Shown: one piece after another, positions 33,898-41,947 of the stretch
Position numbering within the stretch: position 1 is the first letter of the stretch
Layout: each line of letters begins with the position of its first letter
DNA from: Lyngbya sp. CCAP 1446/10
GTDB taxonomy: Bacteria; Cyanobacteriota; Cyanobacteriia; Cyanobacteriales; Microcoleaceae
Assembly: GCF_026130175.1 (NCBI RefSeq)
Contig: NZ_JAIGNI010000006.1
Coordinates: 62,001 to 126,000, forward strand
Direction of reading: 5' to 3'
Length of the DNA stretch: 64,000 nt
Position numbers and translations under genes: made by a program
Notes under the pieces: model-generated
Told to the model about the DNA's origin: nothing
What the model saw: the letters and a program-made list of their open reading frames with translations, nothing else
The model's database searches: none

Positions 33898-35004
33898 ATG
33901 ACAGACAGCGGGAATCAAGGCATTGAGCGATCGCCTCATCGATTGTTGGTGACAGGCGGCGCTGGATTTATCGGCTCCAATTTTGTGCATCACTGGTGCA
34001 GCAGCTATCCCAATTCACGAGTAGTCGTACTAGACGCTTTAACCTACGCCGGCAACCGACAAACCCTGGCAAGTTTGGAAGGAGGAGAAAATTTTCGGTT
34101 TGTCCAAGGCGATATCTGCGATCGAGCTCTAGTCGATACCTTGCTCAAAGCAGAAAACATCAACACAGTCGCCCACTTTGCCGCAGAATCCCACGTTGAC
34201 AGGTCAATTATCGGGCCTGCCGCCTTCGTTCAAACCAACGTTGTCGGCACCTTCACACTCCTAGAAGCCTTCCGCAAGCATTGGGAAGCCATTGATGATT
34301 CGTCTGTCAAAGCACAAATGCGCTTCCTCCACGTTTCCACCGACGAAGTTTACGGCAGTCTCGGCCCCGACGACCCAGCATTTACCGAAACAACCGCCTA
34401 CTCCCCCAACAGTCCCTACTCAGCCTCCAAAGCCGGCAGCGACCACCTCGCCCGCGCCTATTTCCACACCTACGGCCTCCCGACAATTATCACCAACTGT
34501 TCCAACAATTACGGGCCCTATCACTTCCCCGAAAAATTGATTCCATTAATGTGCATCAATATGCTATTGGGCAAACCGCTGCCAGTATACGGCGACGGTC
34601 AAAACGTGCGAGATTGGCTGTTCGTGCTCGACCACTGCCGCGCCTTAGATGCCGTGATCAACCGCGGACAGCCTGGGGAAACCTATAATGTTGGCGGCAA
34701 CAACGAGGTAAAAAATCTCGATTTAGTCAAAATGCTCTGTCAGTTAATGGACGAATTAGCCCCAGATTTACCCGCGCGTCCTTGCGAACAACTGATCTCA
34801 TTTGTCAAAGATCGAGCTGGGCACGATCGGCGTTACGCTATTGATGCCAACAAAATTAAAACAGAGTTGGGCTGGACTCCCTCAGTCACAGTTGAAGAAG
34901 GTTTGCGACAGACCGTGGAATGGTACTTAGCCCATCGCGAGTGGTGGGAACCCCTACTTTCCGAGGAATATCAAACTTATTACAGCAAAATATACGCTAA
35001 TTAG
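33898..35004 (+). CDS. rfbB: dTDP-glucose 4,6-dehydratase
   Basis: A 368-residue extended short-chain dehydrogenase. The NAD-binding motif GGAGFIG (20-26), the catalytic Thr148-Asp149-Glu150 (STDEVYG) and Tyr174-xxx-Lys178 (YSASK) are all present. The later NNYGPYHFPEKLIPL and YGDGxNVRDWLFV segments are specific for this enzyme. It converts dTDP-glucose to dTDP-4-keto-6-deoxyglucose, the entry step to dTDP-L-rhamnose. The other rml genes are not adjacent, so the product may feed the polysaccharide cluster at 51-64 kb or glycosylation elsewhere. An HIP1-AAACCGGGTTT element follows directly. Confidence 0.96.
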   Translation: MTDSGNQGIERSPHRLLVTGGAGFIGSNFVHHWCSSYPNSRVVVLDALTYAGNRQTLASLEGGENFRFVQGDICDRALVDTLLKAENINTVAHFAAESHVDRSIIGPAAFVQTNVVGTFTLLEAFRKHWEAIDDSSVKAQMRFLHVSTDEVYGSLGPDDPAFTETTAYSPNSPYSASKAGSDHLARAYFHTYGLPTIITNCSNNYGPYHFPEKLIPLMCINMLLGKPLPVYGDGQNVRDWLFVLDHCRALDAVINRGQPGETYNVGGNNEVKNLDLVKMLCQLMDELAPDLPARPCEQLISFVKDRAGHDRRYAIDANKIKTELGWTPSVTVEEGLRQTVEWYLAHREWWEPLLSEEYQTYYSKIYAN

Positions 35005-35008
35005 TCAG

Positions 35009-35110
35009 TTTCGTGCGATCGCACGCCAGCGTGTAAATCATTAACCGGGTTTTTCAACTCTTATCCAGGTCTTGAACCAAGCATTTTAGTTAAAAAACCC
35101 GGTTTCCGCG
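35009..35110 (+). repeat. HIP1 + AAACCGGGTTT element, copy 4
   Basis: TTTCGTGCGATCGCACG starts five bases after the rfbB stop; ACCGGGTTTTTCAACTC and GTTAAAAAACCCGGTTTCC then form an inverted pair. Layout is as in copies at 3739, 10631 and 28944. Confidence 0.75.
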
Positions 35111-35288
35111 TAAATCCTGATTTAATTAAGTGCATTTTATATCATAAATATTCACCATTGTCAATCTTTGTGAAGATTTAGTTAACAGTCATCCCAAACG
35201 CACAAATTTAAGTGGTTGTGGCTGATAATTTCAATAGAGCGATCAAATTAAACATTTTAGAAGCTTTTAGTAAACACAGAAAGCAGCA

Positions 35289-36146
35289 ATGACCGAAATC
35301 AACTGGCTCAAACAAGTCCAAGAACCTAAATACTGGCTGTTAGGCATCGCCTCCGGTTTGATTGCCCTCCACCTGACTCTGACTTCCAGAACCAACGACA
35401 ATGACCTGTTCGGCACAATGTTACTGTTTTGGGGAGTCGTAGCATTTCTGATTTGGGAAAGGCACGAATCCTTAACCTTTGAAAGCGGAATTTTCGCCAG
35501 CTTCTTTGGGGCATCGTTAATTGCTTTCATCTTGCTCAAAAGTTCTTCGATACCTGCGGGATACGACTTTTTTATCAGACTTTCGCCCTTCTTGACAGGA
35601 GTAAGTCTGGCGTTGCTAGCTTCCGGCACAAAAGGGCTGAAACAATATTGGCAAGAATTGCTAATACTTGCTTATCTAGTTATTTCTCCCGGATTGATCG
35701 GAAACTTCGTTGACGTAGCCCCACTAACAGCAAAATTTTCAGCTTTCATCCTCCACTATTTAGGATTTGAAGTTGTTGTACGAAACGAGGTTTTTCTTAT
35801 CTTAGAAAAAGGCAGTGTCGAAGTGTATCACGGCTGTTCTGGCGTGAATGCGATCCTACAATTATTAGGACTGGCGCTGGTTTTCTTGCTGATGTTTTCG
35901 ACAACTTTAGGTCAAAAAATTGTAGTGCCAATCGTGGCAATAATTACTGCATTTGTAGTGAATGCCGCGCGAGTTGCTCTCATGGCCGTGCTGGTATCGC
36001 TATCTCAACCCGCAGCATTTAAATACTGGCACGAAGGAAATGGTTCGGTAGTCTTTTCGATGATTGCTGTCTTCATTTTCGGGCTATTCTGCTGGCTTGC
36101 AATCTTGCAATCGGAACCGCCAAATAATAAAAAACAAAATTGCTAA
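35289..36146 (+). CDS. Cyanoexosortase A
   Basis: A 285-residue integral membrane protein with about eight helices. The exosortase catalytic residues are visible: Cys183 in VYHGCSGVNA, Arg228 in NAARVALM and His248 in YWHEGNGS. Exosortases cleave PEP-CTERM-like sorting signals and hand the protein on to the cell surface, and are linked to exopolysaccharide production. Two genes typical of the A subtype follow: the stop codon overlaps the ATG of the associated protein (TAATG) and an HpsJ-like gene is next. Substrates with PEP-CTERM tails are not obvious in this window. Confidence 0.92.
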   Translation: MTEINWLKQVQEPKYWLLGIASGLIALHLTLTSRTNDNDLFGTMLLFWGVVAFLIWERHESLTFESGIFASFFGASLIAFILLKSSSIPAGYDFFIRLSPFLTGVSLALLASGTKGLKQYWQELLILAYLVISPGLIGNFVDVAPLTAKFSAFILHYLGFEVVVRNEVFLILEKGSVEVYHGCSGVNAILQLLGLALVFLLMFSTTLGQKIVVPIVAIITAFVVNAARVALMAVLVSLSQPAAFKYWHEGNGSVVFSMIAVFIFGLFCWLAILQSEPPNNKKQNC

Positions 36147-36814
36147 TGGCTATTACCTCTTGGAAACCAATTAGAATTTCTCTTTTGGCTGTTACTTTGG
36201 CAGGAGTTTTATTAGTCGCCGGAAAGTTGACATTCTATCCATCAACAGGCAATAGTCGAGTAACCCAGTTTAATTTTCCCGAATCGGTGCCTTTAGCAGA
36301 GTGGAAACTAATCAATAGCGCGCCGCTGGAAATTACTGATACTTCACAAGTCAAGGCTGCCAGAAAGTATCAATATCAAAAAAGTAGCATTGCTTTAGAA
36401 ATAGAGATGCGCTATGCGGTAAACACCATCGGGGATGTCGAAGGTATGATGAAGGGACATACTATTCTCAAGTCGTCTCCTGGTAAACTAGCATTAGCTA
36501 ACACTCAAGCTGCCGGGTTTCACGGAATTTTGCAACAGCAAAATCGACTGTATTTGAGTTCATGTATCAATCCTCGTGGCAGTCCTACAGTCACTTCCCA
36601 ACAGTTTAGATACAATCGCAATACTCGCGATTGGCAGCCGAACCGCATTCTGTTTTGGCTGTTGGGTAGGGGTAATATTCAAGACCGGCGATGTTTGTGG
36701 GCTCAGATGTCTGTACCTTTGGATAAAACAACTCCAGAAGATGCCCAAAAAATTCTAGAAAATGCTTGGGTTTCTTGGTATGGGTGGTGGCAACCACGAT
36801 TTCCCGAACCTTAA
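36146..36814 (+). CDS. Cyanoexosortase A system-associated protein (EpsI-like)
   Basis: A 222-residue protein with one N-terminal membrane helix (about residues 8-27) and an extracytoplasmic domain. It resembles the EpsI-type proteins that accompany exosortases; a conserved-looking core carries LYLSSCINPRG. I start it at ATG 36146, which overlaps the exosortase stop as TAATG and implies translational coupling; a TTG two codons upstream also exists. Its role in sorting is unknown; association is by family and gene order. Confidence 0.85.
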   Translation: MAITSWKPIRISLLAVTLAGVLLVAGKLTFYPSTGNSRVTQFNFPESVPLAEWKLINSAPLEITDTSQVKAARKYQYQKSSIALEIEMRYAVNTIGDVEGMMKGHTILKSSPGKLALANTQAAGFHGILQQQNRLYLSSCINPRGSPTVTSQQFRYNRNTRDWQPNRILFWLLGRGNIQDRRCLWAQMSVPLDKTTPEDAQKILENAWVSWYGWWQPRFPEP

Positions 36815-36858
36815 GTGAAGTCAAGAGAGATTTTTTGTAACCACAATTGTGATTATTT

Positions 36859-37536
36859 ATGAATGACGTACAAGGCGAGCAAGGTTTTTCGATCTACAGG
36901 CTGCGTTGGATTGGCTACGGTCTATTAATTCTATCTTTATTAGATACGATCGCAGTTCTGATACCAGCAAATTTTGGGAATCGCGTCTGGGAATTGCAGA
37001 CGATTGGCGCTGTGGTGGAACGGGTGCCAGTTCCTCTATTGGCAATGGCGCTGATATTTTTTGGAGAAGGATATGACCGCAGAAGCTTGGAAAACGTTTT
37101 TTTGAAGGTTTTGTCTTGGGTGTGTCTGCTGCTGGCGGTGGTTTTTCTGTTGATGATGCCTTTGGGAATTTTTGGCACTATCTACGTGAACAACCAAAAT
37201 GACAAGCAAATTACTGCTCAAGCCAACCAACAATTAGCTCAGTTGCAGCAGGTAGAAGAAAAGTTAAATAAGGGTACTCCTGAAGATTTAAAGAATTTGG
37301 CAGGGGAACTTAGCCGTTTGGGGGTACCAGCGGATACGCAAAACCCGCAGGAATTGAAAAGCCAAATTCTTTCGAGAATTACTCCGGCTAAGGAACGGTT
37401 GCAGTCTCAAAGCGCCACGGTTCAGTCAAGTCAGCGCTTGGGGTTATTCAAAAATGCTGTTAAGTGGCTGCTGGGCGCGTTGATTTCTAGTGTTTTGTTT
37501 TTCACAATCTGGCGCGGTACTGATTGGGCTCGTTAA
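36859..37536 (+). CDS. HpsJ-like membrane protein, cyanoexosortase A-associated
   Basis: A 225-residue protein with four predicted helices (about 14-36, 54-68, 81-106 and 196-217) and a coiled-coil, Gln/Leu-rich periplasmic or cytoplasmic loop (about 115-190). HpsJ-like proteins are recurrent third partners of cyanoexosortase A; HpsJ itself was found in the hormogonium polysaccharide locus of Nostoc. The gene lies 44 bp after the associated protein in the same direction, completing the unit. The function is inferred from this company. Confidence 0.8.
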   Translation: MNDVQGEQGFSIYRLRWIGYGLLILSLLDTIAVLIPANFGNRVWELQTIGAVVERVPVPLLAMALIFFGEGYDRRSLENVFLKVLSWVCLLLAVVFLLMMPLGIFGTIYVNNQNDKQITAQANQQLAQLQQVEEKLNKGTPEDLKNLAGELSRLGVPADTQNPQELKSQILSRITPAKERLQSQSATVQSSQRLGLFKNAVKWLLGALISSVLFFTIWRGTDWAR

Positions 37537-37588
37537 GTAAGTATTGGTGTCAAATTATGCCTGAAACCATTGAATAATTTCGCTTTAA

Positions 37589-37682
37589 TCTGAGTCTAGA
37601 TCCCCCTGAATCCCCATTAATAAGGGGGACTTTGATCGGTATTCTTGTCCCCACTTTTTTTAAGGGGGGTTAGGGGCATCTG
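37589..37682. repeat. GATCCCCC...GGGGCATCT interspersed repeat
   Basis: GATCCCCCTGAATCCCC, then AAGGGGGACTTTGATCGG, then TTAAGGGGGGTTAGGGGCATCT; same family as 31983-32073 and 41726-41798. Confidence 0.75.
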
Positions 37683-37812
37683 TCTTAACCCTATTCAGTT
37701 AATTCAGGATCTGTCACAAAATATTGGGCTGTGACAGCCATATATGGTGCTAGTATTTTATGGCGATCGGCAATTTAGCAATTTCTGTGAAAAATAGCTT
37801 GAGTGGTGGCGG

Positions 37813-37980
37813 TTATGTTAGCGAACTGCTGTACTCATAACTTTCTTTTGATAAATCTTGTGTCTGCTGCAATTTGTGTACTAGAAATTGCACAAAATCG
37901 AGCACTTCCTGCTGTTTGTCTGTCGAAAGCATCCGCAGATTATCTAATAATATTTTTTCGATATCGAGTGTTTGTGTCAT
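37813..37980 (-). CDS. DUF2281-like small protein (antitoxin-type), 55 residues
   Basis: A short gene found by reading the minus strand: it starts MTQTLDIEKILLDNLRML and continues into STDKQQEVLDFVQFLVHKL. The pattern of a Leu-rich helix, a Pro/Asp-Lys turn, then QQEVLDFVQFL is that of DUF2281 proteins, which often lie beside PIN or other toxin genes and are taken to be antitoxins. No toxin gene follows, so it may be an orphan. ATG 37980, TAA 37813-37815. AGGT about ten bases upstream of the ATG is a weak ribosome binding site. Confidence 0.65.
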   Translation of the reverse strand: MTQTLDIEKILLDNLRMLSTDKQQEVLDFVQFLVHKLQQTQDLSKESYEYSSSLT

Positions 37981-38345
37981 TGATTTTTACCTGCACATCG
38001 ATCGTGTTTTTGTACGGGTATTTGTAGGGCGCGTACTGCACACTTTACCTGTTCTATATCAAATTTGCACTGTCAGCAGGCGAAGATCGCTTTTTAAGTG
38101 CGATGAGTAAGATATTTGAGTCGGATGGTGCGCCGTCGATCGAAAACAGGAGATTCCGACGGGGGTAAGAAGGGGCGGACACACATGGGCAAGTTGCGGT
38201 ATTTTTAGACTTGATCATGTATTGTACCGCATCTGCACTACAATTATAAGTTAGCTGGCTTCGCTTTTGGCTGAAATAATTCTTCTAAATTATCTGTCAG
38301 TGTTTAACATTAAGGTATTCACCTCTAATTGCTGTAGTTCAGTCT

Positions 38346-38987
38346 ATGAGAAAGCCACAAACTGTTAAAGCTTTGGAAGAGCTAGGACGGATTCAACTCT
38401 CTAAGAGTTTTTTCATGCGTGAGTTTCTTTATTCGGAAATCTCTCAAATTGAAGGTATCTCTAACATTCCTAGCGATCCTGAATTGGCGATCGCAGCAGG
38501 AAAGAATTTGTGTGAGAGGGTGCTTGAACCAATTCAAGATGCGCTTGGTCGGATTAGTATCCGCTCAGCCTATCGTTCTTGTGTGGTGAACGCCAAAGGA
38601 GCAGAGAATAAAAATCAGTACAACTGTGCCAGTAATGAGTCCAACTATGCACAACATATCTGGGACGTAAAAGATTCAGAGGGGTATATGGGAGCAACAG
38701 TATGTATTGTTGTTACATCATTTATCCCTTACTATGAACGCACTCAAGATTGGACAGCATTGGCATGGTGGATACATGACCACATTGATGCTTATGCAGG
38801 AATGACCTTTTTCCCAAAGTATGCAGCATTCAACATTAGTTGGCGCGAGAATCCTAATGTTTCAAAAGTAATTTATAGCTACGTAAAAAATCCGCACACT
38901 GGTAAGAGCGGGTGTCTGACAAAGGAGGGGATGGATAATTTCTCAGGTTTGCACGAGCAGTTTTATCAAGAGTTTATCGATCGCTGA
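38346..38987 (+). CDS. Divergent peptidase M15-like protein
   Basis: A 213-residue protein. The segment SFFMREFLYSEISQIEGISNIPSD, followed by LCERVLEPIQDAL and ISIRSAYRS, mirrors the N-terminal half of Peptidase_M15 (hedgehog/DD-peptidase fold) domains. The downstream metal-ligand pattern is changed (AQHIWDVKD instead of the usual SxHxxGxAxD), and the C-terminal part is unfamiliar. Hydrolase activity on peptidoglycan is therefore doubtful. Its stop lies within a 52-bp sequence that also ends the XPB helicase gene 850 bp away. It opens the accessory patch that includes the toxin-antitoxin and XPB genes. Confidence 0.5.
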   Translation: MRKPQTVKALEELGRIQLSKSFFMREFLYSEISQIEGISNIPSDPELAIAAGKNLCERVLEPIQDALGRISIRSAYRSCVVNAKGAENKNQYNCASNESNYAQHIWDVKDSEGYMGATVCIVVTSFIPYYERTQDWTALAWWIHDHIDAYAGMTFFPKYAAFNISWRENPNVSKVIYSYVKNPHTGKSGCLTKEGMDNFSGLHEQFYQEFIDR

Positions 38988-39033
38988 CTAACTATCCCCT
39001 TGCACCTCTATGCTATAATTATATCCCTGCTCC
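38982..39033 (-). pseudogene. Duplicated 3' tail of an XPB-type helicase gene
   Basis: On the minus strand this encodes EQGYNYSIEVQGDS then a stop, matching EQGYSYTIEVQG-stop of the helicase gene at 39847. About 42 of 52 nucleotides match (positions 39834-39885) with one gap, and most differences are at third codon positions. The match stops abruptly upstream, so only the last codons of a paralogue remain. Confidence 0.7.
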
Positions 39034-39145
39034 GAATCTTTACATCGCCCGCCCTTTTCCCATATCCTAGAAAAACACAGCTATTCTAATCAGAAAAAAT
39101 ACGAAATGAGTATCGTAATCGAGTAAAATGTGCGATCGCTCAAAC

Positions 39146-39151
39146 TATAAT
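39146..39151 (+). promoter_or_regulatory. Candidate -10 box of the toxin-antitoxin operon
   Basis: TATAAT, 27 bp upstream of the antitoxin ATG. No convincing -35 box is seen at the usual distance. Confidence 0.4.
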
Positions 39152-39177
39152 AGAGGCAGGAAAAGTTAAAAAGAGTT

Positions 39178-39396
39178 ATGATTCCAGTCAAAGTTGCTCA
39201 ACAGCAGTTACAAAATTTGATTGATACGGTGAGCCAGTCGCATCAGCCCATTATTATTGCAGGACAGAGTAGCAATGCCGTGTTGTTATCTGAAGCTGAT
39301 TGGGCATCGGTGCAAGAAACATTGTATCTTCTCTCAGTTCCGGGAATGCGAGAATCGATTCGGGAAGGATTGGCGACACCGCTTGAGGAATGCTAA
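39178..39396 (+). CDS. Phd/YefM-family antitoxin
   Basis: A 72-residue protein with the family pattern: IPVKVAQQQLQNLIDTVSQSHQPIIIAG, then NAVLLSEADWASVQETLYLL. The N-terminal half binds the operator as a dimer and the C-terminal half wraps the toxin. The last residues (GMRESIREGLATPLEE) resemble the toxin-contacting tail. The stop codon overlaps the start of the toxin frame (ATGCTAA), as is usual in these operons. Confidence 0.88.
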   Translation: MIPVKVAQQQLQNLIDTVSQSHQPIIIAGQSSNAVLLSEADWASVQETLYLLSVPGMRESIREGLATPLEEC

Positions 39397-39674
39397 CGGG
39401 AGTTAGAGTGGTGAGTTGGGATTGAGTTTACACCAAACAGGCACAGAAAGATGCCCAAAAACTGGCTTCGAGTAATTTACGAGATAAGGTACAAGCCTTA
39501 CTTGATATCATTAAAATCAATCCGTTTCAAAATCCACCACCCTACGAAAAATTAGTGGGAGATTTGGCAGGTGCGTACTCGCGGCGAATCAATATTCAGC
39601 ATCGTCTGGTGTATGAGGTTATTGATTCTGAAAATACGGTGAAAATTTTACGGATGTGGACGCATTATGAGTAG
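39390..39674 (+). pseudogene. YoeB/Txe-type mRNA interferase toxin with in-frame TGA
   Basis: Reading from ATG 39390 gives MLTGVRVVSWD, a TGA at 39423-39425, then VYTKQAQKDAQKLASSNL and onward to TAG 39672-39674 in the same frame. The rest has all YoeB landmarks: NPFQNPPPYEKL, then SRRINIQHRLVYEV and a C-terminal MWTHYE. Family members have Trp at the interrupted position (TGG in place of TGA), so one transition inactivated the gene. The antitoxin is intact. No good downstream restart codon is seen. TGA read-through is an alternative but is unlikely in cyanobacteria. Confidence 0.85.
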
Positions 39675-39708
39675 TGTTTCTTAGGGGGTGGAGTCGGATC
39701 GATCGCTT

Positions 39709-39827
39709 AATAGACTTGAATTCCCTAAATAGTTCGATCCGTAAACCGTAGATACAAGGCAGATTAACGCAGATAGACGTAGATAAATTCAAGAATTGAA
39801 AGGGAATGAATGCAATTCAAGTCTATT
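39709..39827. mobile_element. 119-bp MITE-like element
   Basis: Perfect 14-bp terminal inverted repeats AATAGACTTGAATT (39709-39722) and AATTCAAGTCTATT (39814-39827). The interior has CGTAGATACAAGGCAGATT, ACGCAGATAG and a second AATTC/GAATT pair. The interior words recur at 22482-22560. It sits between the dead toxin gene and the XPB gene. Confidence 0.65.
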
Positions 39828-39846
39828 CTACAACGCTGACTAACCA

Positions 39847-41529
39847 TCACCCTTGAACCTCAATAGTATAACTGTAGCCCTGTTCAGTCAGAAACAGTTG
39901 GCGGTGTCGCGCAAAATCCTCCTCACAAGTTTGTAGGGAGACTAATGTATAAAAACTCGCAGTATGTCCGTCAGATTTCGGGCGGAGAATTCGTCCGAGG
40001 CGCTGCGCTTCTTCTTGGCGAGAACCATATTTACCCGATACCTGAATCAACACATCGGCATCGGGTAAATCGACGGCAAAGTTGCCCACGCGAGATAGAA
40101 TTAATCCGGGAATCTCTTTGTTACGGAATGCTTCGTACAGCCGATCGCGCTCAACCTGTTTTGTCTTCCCCGTAATCAGCGGTAATTTGGTAACAAGGGC
40201 GATCGCATCCAACTGTTCTAGAAACTCACCAATAATTAAAATACGGTGCCCCGCCTCCTTTTGCAACAAACTTTGCACCACATCCAACTTACCCGGATTT
40301 TCTGCAGCAATCCGAAACTGACTGCGGCGGGGCGCTAGGGCATATTCCATTTTTTCCGCCTCATTTTGGGCGACACGGATTTCGGTACAATTGGCTGTGG
40401 CAATAAATCCCTGTCCTTCCAATTCCCGCCAAGGTACGTCATAGCGCTTAGGGCCAATTAGCGTGAAAACATCGCCTTCCTTCCCGTCTTCGCGAATCAA
40501 TGTCGCCGTCAAACCTAACCTGCGTCGCGCTTGTAAGTCGGCGGTAATCCGAAATATCGGTGCGGGTAATAGATGCACTTCATCATAAATAATCAGTCCC
40601 CAGGATTGCGCGTTAAATAACTCGAAATGCGGGAATTCATCATCTTTAGTCGATCGATAACTCAGCATTTGGTACGTCGAGAGGGTTACAGAAGCGGTTT
40701 TTTTGCTGTTGCTGCTGTACTCGGCGATCGCATCTTCAGTTAAACTCGTTTTGTCTAATATTTCCCTGCGCCACTGGTGCACCGAAGTCAAACTGCTAGT
40801 GAGAATCAATGTTTTTTGCTGCACCAAACTCATCGCAATCATCCCCACAATCGTCTTACCAGCGCCGCAGGGTAGGACGATCGTACCGCTGCCACCTCTA
40901 ACCTCTCCGCTCTGATAGAATGCTTCTACGGCTTCCTTTTGATAGACACGCAAATTAAAGGGTAAGTCGCTTCCTAAAGTGCGATCGCGCAACGTAATTT
41001 TCAACTCCGCACCTTCCACATATCCAGCTAAATCTTCCGCCGGATAACCCACAGCTAGCAAAGCTTGTTTGAGTACACCGCGATTCCCCGCATCGACTTG
41101 AAAGCAAAGATCCGAAATCCGCTTACCTAACAGCGGTTTTACGCGCTCATCCCGCACTAGCAACTCCGTCAGCGGGCGATCGGCAATCCGCAGTTGTAAA
41201 TCGGTATTTTCCGCATCAATCCTTTCAATTACCGTCAATCCGTAGCGCGTACCAAGCAGTGCGATTTCCTGCGCTACCGACTCAGGAATGTCATATTTAG
41301 CATACTTTCGCAAAGCTGCGATCATCAATTCCACTAACATTCCCGCCGCCCGCGCATTCCACACGCTTAAGGGCGTGATCCGATAGGTGTGGATGTGTTC
41401 GGGACTTTTGATTAATTCGGCAAAGGGTGCGATCGCTTCTCGTGCTTTTTGTGCTGTTGGGGCGTGCACTTCTAGTAAAATTGAGCGATCGCTCTGTACG
41501 ATTAAAGCATTTTCAGCAACATAACTCAT
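39847..41529 (-). CDS. XPB/RAD25-type superfamily 2 DNA helicase
   Basis: A 560-residue helicase. The N-terminal domain (about 1-180) matches the damage-recognition/helicase-XPB region. Walker A is PCGAGKT (220-226), the motif II box DEVH (316-319), motif III GLTATL, the XPB-specific RED motif Arg346-Glu347-Asp348 and motif VI QRLGRILRP. XPB unwinds duplex DNA 3' to 5' in transcription-coupled and other repair in archaea and eukaryotes; bacterial versions are sporadic and their role is unsettled. The upstream neighbour (41948) is a large protein of a type that accompanies bacterial XPB. Start ATG 41529 overlies good coding sequence. Confidence 0.92.
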   Translation of the reverse strand: MSYVAENALIVQSDRSILLEVHAPTAQKAREAIAPFAELIKSPEHIHTYRITPLSVWNARAAGMLVELMIAALRKYAKYDIPESVAQEIALLGTRYGLTVIERIDAENTDLQLRIADRPLTELLVRDERVKPLLGKRISDLCFQVDAGNRGVLKQALLAVGYPAEDLAGYVEGAELKITLRDRTLGSDLPFNLRVYQKEAVEAFYQSGEVRGGSGTIVLPCGAGKTIVGMIAMSLVQQKTLILTSSLTSVHQWRREILDKTSLTEDAIAEYSSNSKKTASVTLSTYQMLSYRSTKDDEFPHFELFNAQSWGLIIYDEVHLLPAPIFRITADLQARRRLGLTATLIREDGKEGDVFTLIGPKRYDVPWRELEGQGFIATANCTEIRVAQNEAEKMEYALAPRRSQFRIAAENPGKLDVVQSLLQKEAGHRILIIGEFLEQLDAIALVTKLPLITGKTKQVERDRLYEAFRNKEIPGLILSRVGNFAVDLPDADVLIQVSGKYGSRQEEAQRLGRILRPKSDGHTASFYTLVSLQTCEEDFARHRQLFLTEQGYSYTIEVQG

Positions 41530-41532
41530 AAG

Positions 41533-41622
41533 TAGAAGGAAGAAGGAAGAAGGAAGAAGGAAGAGGGAAGAAGGAAGAGGGAAAAAGGAAGAAGGAAGAG
41601 GGAAGAGGGAAGAAGGAAGAGA
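41533..41622. repeat. STRR array (AGAAGGA/AGAGGGA units)
   Basis: About twelve tandem 7-bp purine units AGAAGGA, AGAGGGA and AAAAGGA on one strand, in the gap upstream of the XPB gene. The strand asymmetry is complete. Confidence 0.9.
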
Positions 41623-41725
41623 AATTTTTGGTTTATTTTATCCAGTCTATGTCAAAGGTGCGTCGCGAGCGAGATTGTATATCTTTTTTAGAGATTGATC
41701 GCCCGCGACGCACCCTACAAATACT

Positions 41726-41798
41726 TAAGAAGGGGGGGACAAGATTATTCTCAAAGTCCCCCTTCTTAAGGGGGATTTAGGGGGATCTGGACTCAGCT
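41726..41798. repeat. GGGGGGGAC...GGGGGATCT interspersed repeat
   Basis: AGAAGGGGGGGACAAG, CTCAAAGTCCCCCTTC and TTAAGGGGGATTTAGGGGG in order; third good copy of the C/G-tract repeat. A small CCCTATG heptamer array (41878-41902) follows further on. Confidence 0.75.
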
Positions 41799-41947
41799 AT
41801 AAACAAAAGATACAAAGGTTTTCGGGCGATTGTTGACACTAATATAGCAGTTCTCAGAAAGATAAGGAGAGCCTCATGCCCTATGCCCTATGCCCTATGC
41901 CCTTCGCGTACCTCACCTTTTTGAGAAAGGCTATAATATCAGGTGTA

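Noticed and set aside
37803-38027. Plus-strand hydrophobic frame of 74 codons
   Set aside because: It is antisense to the DUF2281-like gene, which has the better protein pattern.
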